A DNA stretch of 40,674 bases from JANNAT01 sp031422555 (GTDB taxonomy: Bacteria > Pseudomonadota > Alphaproteobacteria > Rhodobacterales > Rhodobacteraceae), in NCBI GenBank assembly GCA_031422555.1, contig JANPLZ010000037.1, forward strand, positions 1 to 40,674. Direction: 5' to 3'. Of the stretch, positions 34,365 through 40,674 are shown piece by piece. Below the pieces are notes generated by a model, which had not been told where the DNA came from, did no database searches, and worked only from the letters and a program-made list of their open reading frames with translations. The position numbers and the translations under genes were made by a program. How positions within the stretch are numbered: the stretch's first letter is position 1; each line of letters starts with the position of its first letter.

Positions 34365-35267
34365 ATGAGCCCGCTAGACACAATTCCAAACCTGCGTGGC
34401 CTTGATGGCGACGGCTCGGTGCAGGTGCATCAGGATGCCGACACCAAAATCGAAGGCGCCAAGGTGTTTTCGGTTTACGGCAAAGGCGGGATCGGCAAAT
34501 CGACCACCTCGTCCAACTTGTCGGCGGCGTTTTCAATGATGGGCAAACGGGTGTTGCAGATCGGCTGCGACCCCAAACACGACAGCACCTTTACCCTGAC
34601 CGGACGTTTGCAGCCAACGGTGATCGACATCCTGAAAGACGTCGATTTTCACGCTGAAGAACTGCGTCCCGAAGATTATGTGGTCACCGGATTTAACGGC
34701 GTGAAATGCATCGAGGCTGGTGGCCCCCCCGCGGGCACCGGCTGTGGTGGCTATGTGGTGGGCCAAACGGTCAAGCTGTTGAAACAGCATCACATGCTGG
34801 AAGAAACCGATATCGTGATCTTTGACGTGCTGGGCGATGTGGTGTGCGGCGGGTTTGCGGCCCCCTTACAGCACGCCGATCGTGCGCTGATCGTCACCGC
34901 CAACGACTTTGACAGCATCTATGCGATGAACCGCATCATCGCGGCGGTGCAGGCGAAATCGGCCAACTACAAAGTGCAACTGGCAGGCTGTGTGGCGAAC
35001 CGGTCCAAGGAAACCAACGAGGTTGACCGCTATTGCGCCCGTGTCGGCTTTAACCGGCTGGCGCATATGCCAGATATTGACGCGATCCGGCGGTCGCGCC
35101 TGAAGAAAAAGACCCTGTTCGAAATGGACGCGGACGAAGATATCGTGATGGCGCGGGCCGAATACATGCGGCTGGCCGATATGCTGTGGCGGTCGGTGCA
35201 AGTGCCCGGCATGACCCCTGCCCCCCTGCCCGACCGGGAAATTTTTGAACTGCTGGGCTTTGATTAA
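34365..35267 (+). CDS. bchL: dark-operative protochlorophyllide reductase iron protein BchL
   Basis: Nitrogenase Fe-protein-like ATPase that delivers electrons to BchNB. The 300-residue protein has a Walker A (GKGGIGKST, 39-47), DPKHDSTFTLTG, and two cysteines 34 residues apart (C127 in TGCGGY, C161 in VVCGGF) that hold the bridging 4Fe-4S cluster of the homodimer. ATG 34365 fits the usual MSPLDTIP-like opening; a longer frame from 34218 runs through bchH and is rejected. It begins 37 bases after bchH, the longest gap in this part of the operon, with GAAAGAG upstream. Confidence 0.96.
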   Translation: MSPLDTIPNLRGLDGDGSVQVHQDADTKIEGAKVFSVYGKGGIGKSTTSSNLSAAFSMMGKRVLQIGCDPKHDSTFTLTGRLQPTVIDILKDVDFHAEELRPEDYVVTGFNGVKCIEAGGPPAGTGCGGYVVGQTVKLLKQHHMLEETDIVIFDVLGDVVCGGFAAPLQHADRALIVTANDFDSIYAMNRIIAAVQAKSANYKVQLAGCVANRSKETNEVDRYCARVGFNRLAHMPDIDAIRRSRLKKKTLFEMDADEDIVMARAEYMRLADMLWRSVQVPGMTPAPLPDREIFELLGFD

Positions 35268-35281
35268 GATTGGCCAAGAAG

Positions 35282-35944
35282 ATGAGCTATTCTGCGACGC
35301 GTGACCGGGTAGAAACCTATTTTGACCGCTCTGCCACCAAAGTGTGGGAGCGTTTGACCTCTGACGCCCCGGTCAGCCGCATCCGGCAAACCGTCCGCGA
35401 AGGCCGCGATAAAATGCGCGCGCTGATGTTGGGGCGGTTGCCAGCCGATCTGACAGGATTGCGGGTGTTGGATGCGGGCTGTGGCGCGGGGCAGATGACG
35501 GCGGAACTGGCGGCGCGCGGGGCTGCGGTGGTGGCCGTTGATATCTCGCCCGAGCTGGTGAAAATTGCGGCGTCACGTTTGCCCGCTGAACATGCGGATC
35601 GCGTTACTTTTGCCGCGGGCGACATGACGGCGGATTATGGCGCGTTTGACTATGTTCTGGCGATGGACAGCCTTATTTATTACGACACCACCGACATCAC
35701 ACAGGCGTTGGCCCGGCTGGGTGCGCGCACATCAGGGGCCGTGGTGTTCACCGTTGCCCCAAAAACCCCGTTTTTGATGACATTCTGGACGCTGGGCAAG
35801 GTGTTCCCAAGGGCTGACCGATCCCCCATCATGGTGCCGCATGCCTTGGCGACGCTGCAGGCGGCGACGGTCGGCAAGGTGGCCAAAGTCGGCCGGGTGT
35901 CGCGCGGTTTCTACATTTCCGAATGTCTGGAGTATCGCGCGTGA
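35282..35944 (+). CDS. bchM: magnesium protoporphyrin O-methyltransferase
   Basis: Transfers a methyl group from S-adenosylmethionine to Mg-protoporphyrin IX, the step before AcsF. The 220-residue protein has methyltransferase motif I (VLDAGCGAGQMTAEL, about 63-77), a following acidic residue in VVAVDIS, and MDSLIYYD near 125. I use ATG 35282 (MSYSATRDRVETYFDR). A TTG at 35270 four codons earlier is possible, and neither has a strong ribosome site. The stop overlaps the GTG start of lhaA (GTGA). Confidence 0.94.
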   Translation: MSYSATRDRVETYFDRSATKVWERLTSDAPVSRIRQTVREGRDKMRALMLGRLPADLTGLRVLDAGCGAGQMTAELAARGAAVVAVDISPELVKIAASRLPAEHADRVTFAAGDMTADYGAFDYVLAMDSLIYYDTTDITQALARLGARTSGAVVFTVAPKTPFLMTFWTLGKVFPRADRSPIMVPHALATLQAATVGKVAKVGRVSRGFYISECLEYRA

Positions 35945-37380
35945 TCTTTCGCAAGAAACATATCCAGCAACTGTCGGGCGCGTGGCTGCCCTTTGCGGAT
36001 GCCGCGTCCGAGGGCTTGCCGATGCGGCAATTGCTGCGGTTGGGGCTGTTTCAGGTATCGGTAGGCATGGCCACGGTTTTGCTGCTGGGCACGCTGAACC
36101 GGGTGATGATCGTGGAACTGTCGGTGCCCACCACGGTAGTGGCGTTCATGATAGCACTGCCGGTGCTGTCGGCACCCTTTCGCGCCATGCTGGGCCACCG
36201 CAGCGACCATCACCGCTCGTATATCGGCTGGAAGCGTATTCCCTATCTGTGGTTCGGCTCGCTCTGGCAGATGGGGGGGCTGGCGATCATGCCGTTTGCC
36301 CTGATCGTGCTGTCGGGGGATCAGATCAACGGCCCGGAATGGGCGGGGCAGGCGCTGGCGGGGCTGGCGTTCCTGATGACCGGGCTGGGGCTGCACATGA
36401 CGCAGACCGCAGGGCTTGCGCTGGCGTCCGACCGCGCCACGGATGCGACGCGCCCAAAGGTGGTGGCGCTTTTGTATGTGATGTTCCTGCTGGGGATGGC
36501 GCTGTCTTCGGTGATCATCGGTTGGCTGTTGCGCGATTTCGATCAGATCCAGTTGATCCGGGTGGTGCAGGGTTGTGCCGTGGTGACGATGGTGCTGAAC
36601 CTGACAGCCCTGTGGAAGCAGGAAAAGGTCCGCCCGATGTCGGCCGACGAGATGGCCGCGACGCCGCCGGTGTTCCTCGAATCCTGGCGCGATTTCATCG
36701 ACGGCAGCCACGCCGCCCGCCTTTTGCTGGTGGTGGTGATCGGCACCATGGGCTTTCAGATGCAGGATGTGCTGCTGGAGCCTTATGGCGGTGAAATCCT
36801 GGGCCTTTCGGTGGGGGCCACCACCTGGCTGACCGCCGCCAATGCGATCGGTGCGCTGGTGGGGTTTGTGCTTGCCGGGCGCTGGATGAGCCGGGGCTAT
36901 GACGTGTTTCGCATGGCGGCGCGCGGCATATTGGTGGGGGTGCTGGCCTTTACCACCGTGATCCTGGCGGGGCTGACCGGCTCGACGGTGCTGTTTTATG
37001 CGGGGGCTGTCTGTATCGGCTTTGGGGCCGGCCTGTTTGCCGTCGCCACCCTGACCGCCGCGATGGCGCTGCCCGAGCGCGCGCGTTCGGGCCGGGGGCT
37101 GGCGCTTGGGGCCTGGGGTGCGGCGCAGGCCACGGCGGCAGGCCTGTCCATCGCCGTCGGTGGCGCGCTGCGCGACGGGGTTGGCGACTATGCGATGGCG
37201 GGGCATCTGGGAAGCGCGCTGGCCACCCCCGCCTTCGGCTATTCCTTTGTGTACCACACTGAAATCATTGTGCTTTTTGTGTCACTTGTCGTGCTTGGCC
37301 CGCTGGTTCGGGCCAATCCCTACACCCTGCAACCCGATTCCGACGCGGCCCGACCGGGCATCGCGGAATTTCCCACCTGA
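35941..37380 (+). CDS. lhaA: light-harvesting assembly protein LhaA (PucC family)
   Basis: Membrane protein of 479 residues with about twelve helices that helps assemble the LH1 antenna around the reaction centre. The PucC-family marks are LNRVMIVELSVPTT and HRSDHHRSYIGWKRIPYLW in the first loop. I take GTG 35941, which overlaps the bchM stop by 4 bases; codons up to 35923 lie inside bchM. Sequence base composition rises from roughly 60% to nearer 70% G+C within this gene (see findings). It lies 19 bases before puhA. Confidence 0.92.
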   Translation: MIFRKKHIQQLSGAWLPFADAASEGLPMRQLLRLGLFQVSVGMATVLLLGTLNRVMIVELSVPTTVVAFMIALPVLSAPFRAMLGHRSDHHRSYIGWKRIPYLWFGSLWQMGGLAIMPFALIVLSGDQINGPEWAGQALAGLAFLMTGLGLHMTQTAGLALASDRATDATRPKVVALLYVMFLLGMALSSVIIGWLLRDFDQIQLIRVVQGCAVVTMVLNLTALWKQEKVRPMSADEMAATPPVFLESWRDFIDGSHAARLLLVVVIGTMGFQMQDVLLEPYGGEILGLSVGATTWLTAANAIGALVGFVLAGRWMSRGYDVFRMAARGILVGVLAFTTVILAGLTGSTVLFYAGAVCIGFGAGLFAVATLTAAMALPERARSGRGLALGAWGAAQATAAGLSIAVGGALRDGVGDYAMAGHLGSALATPAFGYSFVYHTEIIVLFVSLVVLGPLVRANPYTLQPDSDAARPGIAEFPT

Positions 37381-37399
37381 CCCTTCGGAGGACCAAGAC

Positions 37400-38158
37400 A
37401 TGGTTGGCGTTACATTCTTTGGCAATTTCGATCTGGCAAGCCTTGCGATCTGGCTGTTCTGGGGCTTTTTTGCCGTTCTGGTCTATTATCTGCAAACCGA
37501 GAACATGCGCGAAGGTTATCCGCTGGAAACCGAAGACGGCATGCCCGCCCCCAATCAGGGGCCGTTCGGGTTGCCGAAGGTAAAGACCTTTCTGCTGCCG
37601 CATGGCAGGGGTTCGGTGGCCTTGCCCGACGGCGCGCGTGAAAACCGCGATCTGGCGCTGGCGCGCACCGCAGTTTCCGAAGGCTTTCCCCATGCGCCCA
37701 CGGGTGATCCGATGGTGGATGGGGTGGGGCCCGCGTCCTGGGCACCGCGCCGCGATATTCCCGAACTGGATGGCCACGGCCATAACAAGATCGTGCCGAT
37801 GGCGGCGGCGGCGGGCTTTGGCGTCTCGGCCGGGCGCGACCCGCGCGGCCTGCCGGTGCAGGCCTCGGATCTGGAGGTGGTGGGCCGGGTTTCCGACATG
37901 TGGGTCGATGCGCCCGAACAACTGGTGCGCTATCTTGAGATCGACCTGAACGAGGGCGGCAAACGGCTGGTGCCGATGCCGATGGCCAAGATCTGGGCCG
38001 ACCGGGTGCGCATTGCCTCGATCCCGTCCGATCTTTTTGGCGGGGTGCCACAAACCCGCTCGGCCACCGAGGTGACACTCTTGGAAGAGGAAAAGATCGG
38101 TGCATATTATGCGGGCGGCACCCTTTATGCCGCCGCAAAACGCAAGCGCGGCTTTTAA
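37400..38158 (+). CDS. puhA: photosynthetic reaction centre H subunit
   Basis: H subunit that caps the cytoplasmic face of the type-II reaction centre and shapes the proton path to quinone B. The 252-residue protein has one N-terminal membrane helix (about 11-31, LASLAIWLFWGFFAVLVYYL) followed by the conserved QTENMREGYPLE and a beta-rich cytoplasmic domain (SDLEVVGRVSDMWVDAPE). ATG 37400 is preceded by GGAGG at 8-base spacing, the best ribosome site in the operon, as suits a structural protein needed in quantity. Full length for the family. Confidence 0.97.
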   Translation: MVGVTFFGNFDLASLAIWLFWGFFAVLVYYLQTENMREGYPLETEDGMPAPNQGPFGLPKVKTFLLPHGRGSVALPDGARENRDLALARTAVSEGFPHAPTGDPMVDGVGPASWAPRRDIPELDGHGHNKIVPMAAAAGFGVSAGRDPRGLPVQASDLEVVGRVSDMWVDAPEQLVRYLEIDLNEGGKRLVPMPMAKIWADRVRIASIPSDLFGGVPQTRSATEVTLLEEEKIGAYYAGGTLYAAAKRKRGF

Positions 38159-38181
38159 GCGAAGCCGGAAGGGAAACCACG

Positions 38182-38814
38182 ATGTCCGACCATGATGATT
38201 TCGCCATCGAGCCGCTGCCGGGCCTGCCCGCGATGCCCCCCAAGGGCGAGGTTGTGCTGTGGCAGGGCCGCCCCGATACCCTTGCCCTTGCGGTCGAGGC
38301 GATGGGGCTGGCTTGGGTTGCGGCGTACTTTGTGGCGCTGGCGGTCTGGCGGGCCTGGGTGGTGGCCGAGGCCAGCCTGATGTCGGTGGTGGCGGTGATG
38401 CTGCCCTATATCGCCATCGGTCTGGTGGCTTGCGGCATCATTCTGGCCGTGGCGGCGGTGCAGGCGCGCGGCACCGTCTATACCCTGACCACCGCCCGCG
38501 TCGCGATGCGGATCGGGGCGGCGCTGACCGTCACGCTGAACCTGCCCTACACCCAGATCGGCACCGCCAGTCTGGATCTGAAGCGGCGCGGCACCGGCAC
38601 CATTGCGCTGGCGACACTGGGCGAGACGCGGCTTTCCTATCTGATGTGCTGGCCGCATGTCCGGCCCTGGCACATGTCCAGAACCCAACCGGCGTTGCGC
38701 TGCATCCCGGATGCCGCGCGGGTGGCGCAACTGCTGTCCGAAGCCGCCGAAACCCGGATCAGCCAGCCGGTGGTCAGCCGCCTGGCCGCCGGCCTGCCGG
38801 TTGCCGCAGAATGA
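38182..38814 (+). CDS. puhB: reaction centre assembly protein PuhB
   Basis: Membrane protein of 210 residues known in Rhodobacter to help reaction centre assembly. Hydrophobic segments lie near residues 40-60 (GLAWVAAYFVALAVW) and 68-95 (LMSVVAVMLPYIAIGL), followed by a PH-like soluble part (YTLTTARVAMRIGAAL to TASLDLKRRGTGTIALATLG). It has strikingly few rare codons and almost no TTG leucines, unlike genes left of 36 kb. It follows puhA after 23 bases with GGGAAAC upstream, and its stop overlaps the puhC ATG by 4 bases. Confidence 0.93.
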   Translation: MSDHDDFAIEPLPGLPAMPPKGEVVLWQGRPDTLALAVEAMGLAWVAAYFVALAVWRAWVVAEASLMSVVAVMLPYIAIGLVACGIILAVAAVQARGTVYTLTTARVAMRIGAALTVTLNLPYTQIGTASLDLKRRGTGTIALATLGETRLSYLMCWPHVRPWHMSRTQPALRCIPDAARVAQLLSEAAETRISQPVVSRLAAGLPVAAE

Positions 38815-39281
38815 AAGCGCAAGGTGCAACCATGCAAAGCCCGGCAAAACCTGCGGCGAAGGCCGAGATGATCCCCGCCAACCTGCTGCGCGCCATGCTG
38901 TCGCTGGTGGTGGCAACCGTGGTGCTGGTGGGCTATTCGGTGCTCAGCGGCCGTGATCATGTCGGCCAGCCCAAAGCCGCCGCGATCATCGCCGAACGCA
39001 GCATCATCTTGCAGGGTGGCGGCGCGCAGGCGGTCAGGGTGCTGGCCACCGACGGCAGCTTGCTGATGGACCTGCCGCATGGCGGCTTTATCACCGTCAT
39101 TCAGAACGGGCTGGAACGCGCCCGCCTGAAGGCCGGTGTTGACAAGATGCTGCCGGTGCGGATCGTGGAATACGCCAATGGCCGCCTGACCGTGCTGGAC
39201 GATCATTCCGGCTGGTCCGCCGAACTTGGGGCTTTCGGCGGCGGAAACAAAGCGGCGTTCAAACGGCTGATGTCGCAGTAA
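38811..39281 (+). CDS. puhC: photosynthetic complex assembly protein PuhC
   Basis: Small membrane-anchored protein of 156 residues that supports reaction centre and LH1 organisation. One N-terminal membrane helix (about 26-47, LLRAMLSLVVATVVLVGYSVL minus its last residues) precedes a periplasmic part with VRVLATDGSLLMDLPHGGF and a C-terminal SAELGAFGGGNKAAFKRL, the PuhC pattern. ATG 38811 overlaps the puhB stop. A second ATG at 38832, with AAGGTG 7 bases upstream, may be the real start and would remove seven residues. Confidence 0.9.
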   Translation: MKAQGATMQSPAKPAAKAEMIPANLLRAMLSLVVATVVLVGYSVLSGRDHVGQPKAAAIIAERSIILQGGGAQAVRVLATDGSLLMDLPHGGFITVIQNGLERARLKAGVDKMLPVRIVEYANGRLTVLDDHSGWSAELGAFGGGNKAAFKRLMSQ

Positions 39282-39305
39282 AACAACAATAACGGGAACG
39301 AAATC

Positions 39306-39602
39306 ATGGGAATTTTCACAAGGTCATCGGAAATGGTCCCCTGCACCGTCGAGGTCAGCCACCGCTTCGAAAGCCTCTATGCGCATGTCCGCTTCAACAA
39401 TGGTGCGGTGATCCATCCGGGCGACGAGGTTCTGGTGCATGGCAAACCCATCGTGGCGGCTTTCGGCGAGTTGATCACCGAAGACCGTCAGGCCACCATC
39501 ACCCGCGCCACCGCCCTTGAACGCCTCTGGACCCGGATGACCGGCAGTTTCGGCTTCATGGAGCTGTGCGAGTTTTCCTTTTCCGATGAGGTGACGCTGT
39601 GA
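39306..39602 (+). CDS. small conserved photosynthesis-cluster protein of unknown function
   Basis: A 98-residue protein between puhC and acsF, a place where phototrophic Rhodobacteraceae often carry a short unnamed ORF. No signal peptide or membrane helix is visible. The centre is beta-rich (AHVRFNNGAVIHPGDEVLVHGKPI-like, of which GDEVLVHG is the core) and the C-terminus acidic (FMELCEFSFSDE). The segment could be a small barrel; I recognise no catalytic motif. ATG 39306 has GGAACG upstream. The stop overlaps the acsF GTG start, so it is cotranslated with the cyclase, which hints at a role near AcsF. Confidence 0.75.
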   Translation: MGIFTRSSEMVPCTVEVSHRFESLYAHVRFNNGAVIHPGDEVLVHGKPIVAAFGELITEDRQATITRATALERLWTRMTGSFGFMELCEFSFSDEVTL

Positions 39603-40674
39603 ACGCCACGCCCAAAGGCCTTGACGCCGAATATGCCGAACTTGCGGCCTCGCAGGACCATACCGACACCACCGCGATGGCGACCGAGACCACCCTGCTG
39701 AACCCGCGGTTTTACACCACCGATTTCGAGGCGATGGACCGCGTCGATGTCACCCCGGTGCGGGCCGAATGGGACCGGCTGATCGCCCAGATGAAATCCG
39801 ATCCCAACAAGGGCCATTTCAAGAAAACCGTCGAATGGACGGAATGGGATGCCAACTGGGACGGCATGGAACCCAAACTGAAGCGCGAATTCATTGATTT
39901 TCTGGTGTCCTCCTGCACCGCCGAATTTTCCGGCTGCGTGCTTTACAAGGAAATGAAACGCCGCGGCTCCAACCCCGATATCTGCGAGTTGTTCAGCTAC
40001 ATGAGCCGCGACGAGGCCCGCCACGCCGGTTTCATCAACGATGCCCTGCGCGAGGCCGGGGTGGCGGTAAACCTTGGTTTTCTGACACGCGCCAAGAAAT
40101 ACACCTATTTCCAGCCGAAATTCATCTACTACGCCACCTATCTTTCGGAAAAGATCGGCTATGCCCGCTACATCACCATCTATCGGCACCTGGAGGCCAA
40201 CCCCGACAAGCGCTTTCACCCGATTTTCAAATGGTTCCGCGAATGGTGCAACGACGAGTTCAGCCATGGCGAGGCCTTCGCCCTGATCATGCGCACCGAT
40301 CCGAAACTGACCTCCAGCTTCCTCAACAAGCTCTGGATCCGGTTTTTCCTGACCGCCGTTTATTCCACCATGTTCGTGCGCGATCACGCCCGCCCCGAGT
40401 TTCACAAGGCGCTTGGCGTCGATATAGAATGGTATGACCAGGAGGTGTTCCGCAAAACCAGCGCCATCGCCCGGCAGGTGTTCCCGATCGAGATCGACAT
40501 CGACCATCCGCGCTGGTTGCCGAACCTGCGGCGGATGCGTGACGCTTTCGCCGCGATGGAGGTGGCCACGAAACGCGGCGGCGTGGCGGGGTTTTTCGGC
40601 CGTATCATCGCCGGAGCCTCGGCGCTGCGCGGGTTCGTGGCGATTTACACCATGCCGGTGATCAAGACCGTGCC
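39599..40674 (+). CDS. acsF: aerobic Mg-protoporphyrin IX monomethyl ester cyclase (partial)
   Basis: Di-iron oxygenase subunit that forms the fifth ring of (bacterio)chlorophyll using O2. The window holds the first 358 codons; the 3' end is cut off by the window edge. Di-iron ligands of the carboxylate-bridged type are visible: E109 (TAEFSG), E139 and H142 (DEARH), E220 and H223 (DEFSHGE). The start is GTG 39599, overlapping the stop of the small ORF (GTGA); the first ATG is residue 27, too late for the family. Its presence, with no bchE here, fits an aerobic anoxygenic phototroph. Confidence 0.95.
   Translation, partial: MNATPKGLDAEYAELAASQDHTDTTAMATETTLLNPRFYTTDFEAMDRVDVTPVRAEWDRLIAQMKSDPNKGHFKKTVEWTEWDANWDGMEPKLKREFIDFLVSSCTAEFSGCVLYKEMKRRGSNPDICELFSYMSRDEARHAGFINDALREAGVAVNLGFLTRAKKYTYFQPKFIYYATYLSEKIGYARYITIYRHLEANPDKRFHPIFKWFREWCNDEFSHGEAFALIMRTDPKLTSSFLNKLWIRFFLTAVYSTMFVRDHARPEFHKALGVDIEWYDQEVFRKTSAIARQVFPIEIDIDHPRWLPNLRRMRDAFAAMEVATKRGGVAGFFGRIIAGASALRGFVAIYTMPVIKTV

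Noticed and set aside
35911..37257. Long minus-strand open frame of 448 codons
   Set aside because: Antisense to lhaA with extreme His/Gln/Arg content; a codon-bias shadow.
1..40674. Insertion sequences, integrases, tRNA or rRNA genes
   Set aside because: None recognised; no transposase-like product or terminal inverted repeats were found, despite signs of rearrangement.

Overview
The window looks like part of an extrachromosomal replicon from a phototrophic alphaproteobacterium of the Rhodobacteraceae (Roseobacter group or close relatives). Three things point there: a complete repABC replication and partition module at the left end; a photosynthesis gene cluster arm in the order seen in aerobic anoxygenic phototrophs of this family (idi-bchP-MFS-bchG-ppsR-ppaA / bchFNBHLM-lhaA-puhABC-orf-acsF); and only the oxygen-dependent cyclase gene acsF, with no bchE in view. 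The species cannot be named from the sequence alone.

Layout. 1-3.8 kb: repA, repB, an antisense counter-transcript RNA, a stem-loop leader, repC with a probable internal origin, and two perfect 14-bp palindromes that are good parS candidates. 3.8-11 kb: a CUT2-type sugar ABC transporter operon (minus strand), a divergent LacI-family regulator, then 6-phosphogluconate dehydrogenase (gnd) and an SMP-30/gluconolactonase gene (minus strand). 11.3-16.4 kb: a plus-strand periplasmic operon of imelysin, di-heme CxxCH oxidoreductase, second imelysin and DUF1513 protein, a recognised probable iron-acquisition set. 16.4-20.8 kb: a gluconate/idonate island, with idonate 5-dehydrogenase and an NAD(P)-dependent 2-hydroxyacid dehydrogenase on the minus strand, divergent from gluconate 5-dehydrogenase-gntK-lacI. 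20.8-27.1 kb: minus-strand photosynthesis genes idi, bchP, a PucC-family protein, bchG, then the redox/light regulators ppsR and ppaA. 27.4-40.7 kb: a plus-strand superoperon of bchF, N, B, H, L, M, lhaA, puhA, B, C, a small conserved ORF and acsF, which runs off the right edge.

How it works together. The sugar genes form a route for importing and interconverting aldonates (gluconolactone to gluconate; idonate and 5-keto-gluconate to gluconate), phosphorylating gluconate with GntK and decarboxylating 6-phosphogluconate with Gnd to ribulose 5-phosphate and NADPH. Both divergent promoters in these islands carry a LacI-type palindrome between a TTGACA box and a plausible -10 box. The photosynthesis half makes bacteriochlorophyll a (dark-operative protochlorophyllide reductase BchLNB, Mg-chelatase subunit BchH, methyltransferase BchM, cyclase AcsF, hydratase BchF, synthase BchG, reductase BchP) and assembles the reaction centre (PuhA, PuhB, PuhC, LhaA). 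TGT-N12-ACA PpsR boxes sit before bchG and between ppaA and bchF.

No wholly new system is evident. The most useful unexplained elements are a four-copy 17-bp tandem repeat upstream of bchG, the apparent insertion of the imelysin operon into an aldonate operon, and the abrupt sugar-island/photosynthesis boundary, where two convergent genes overlap by 4 bases.
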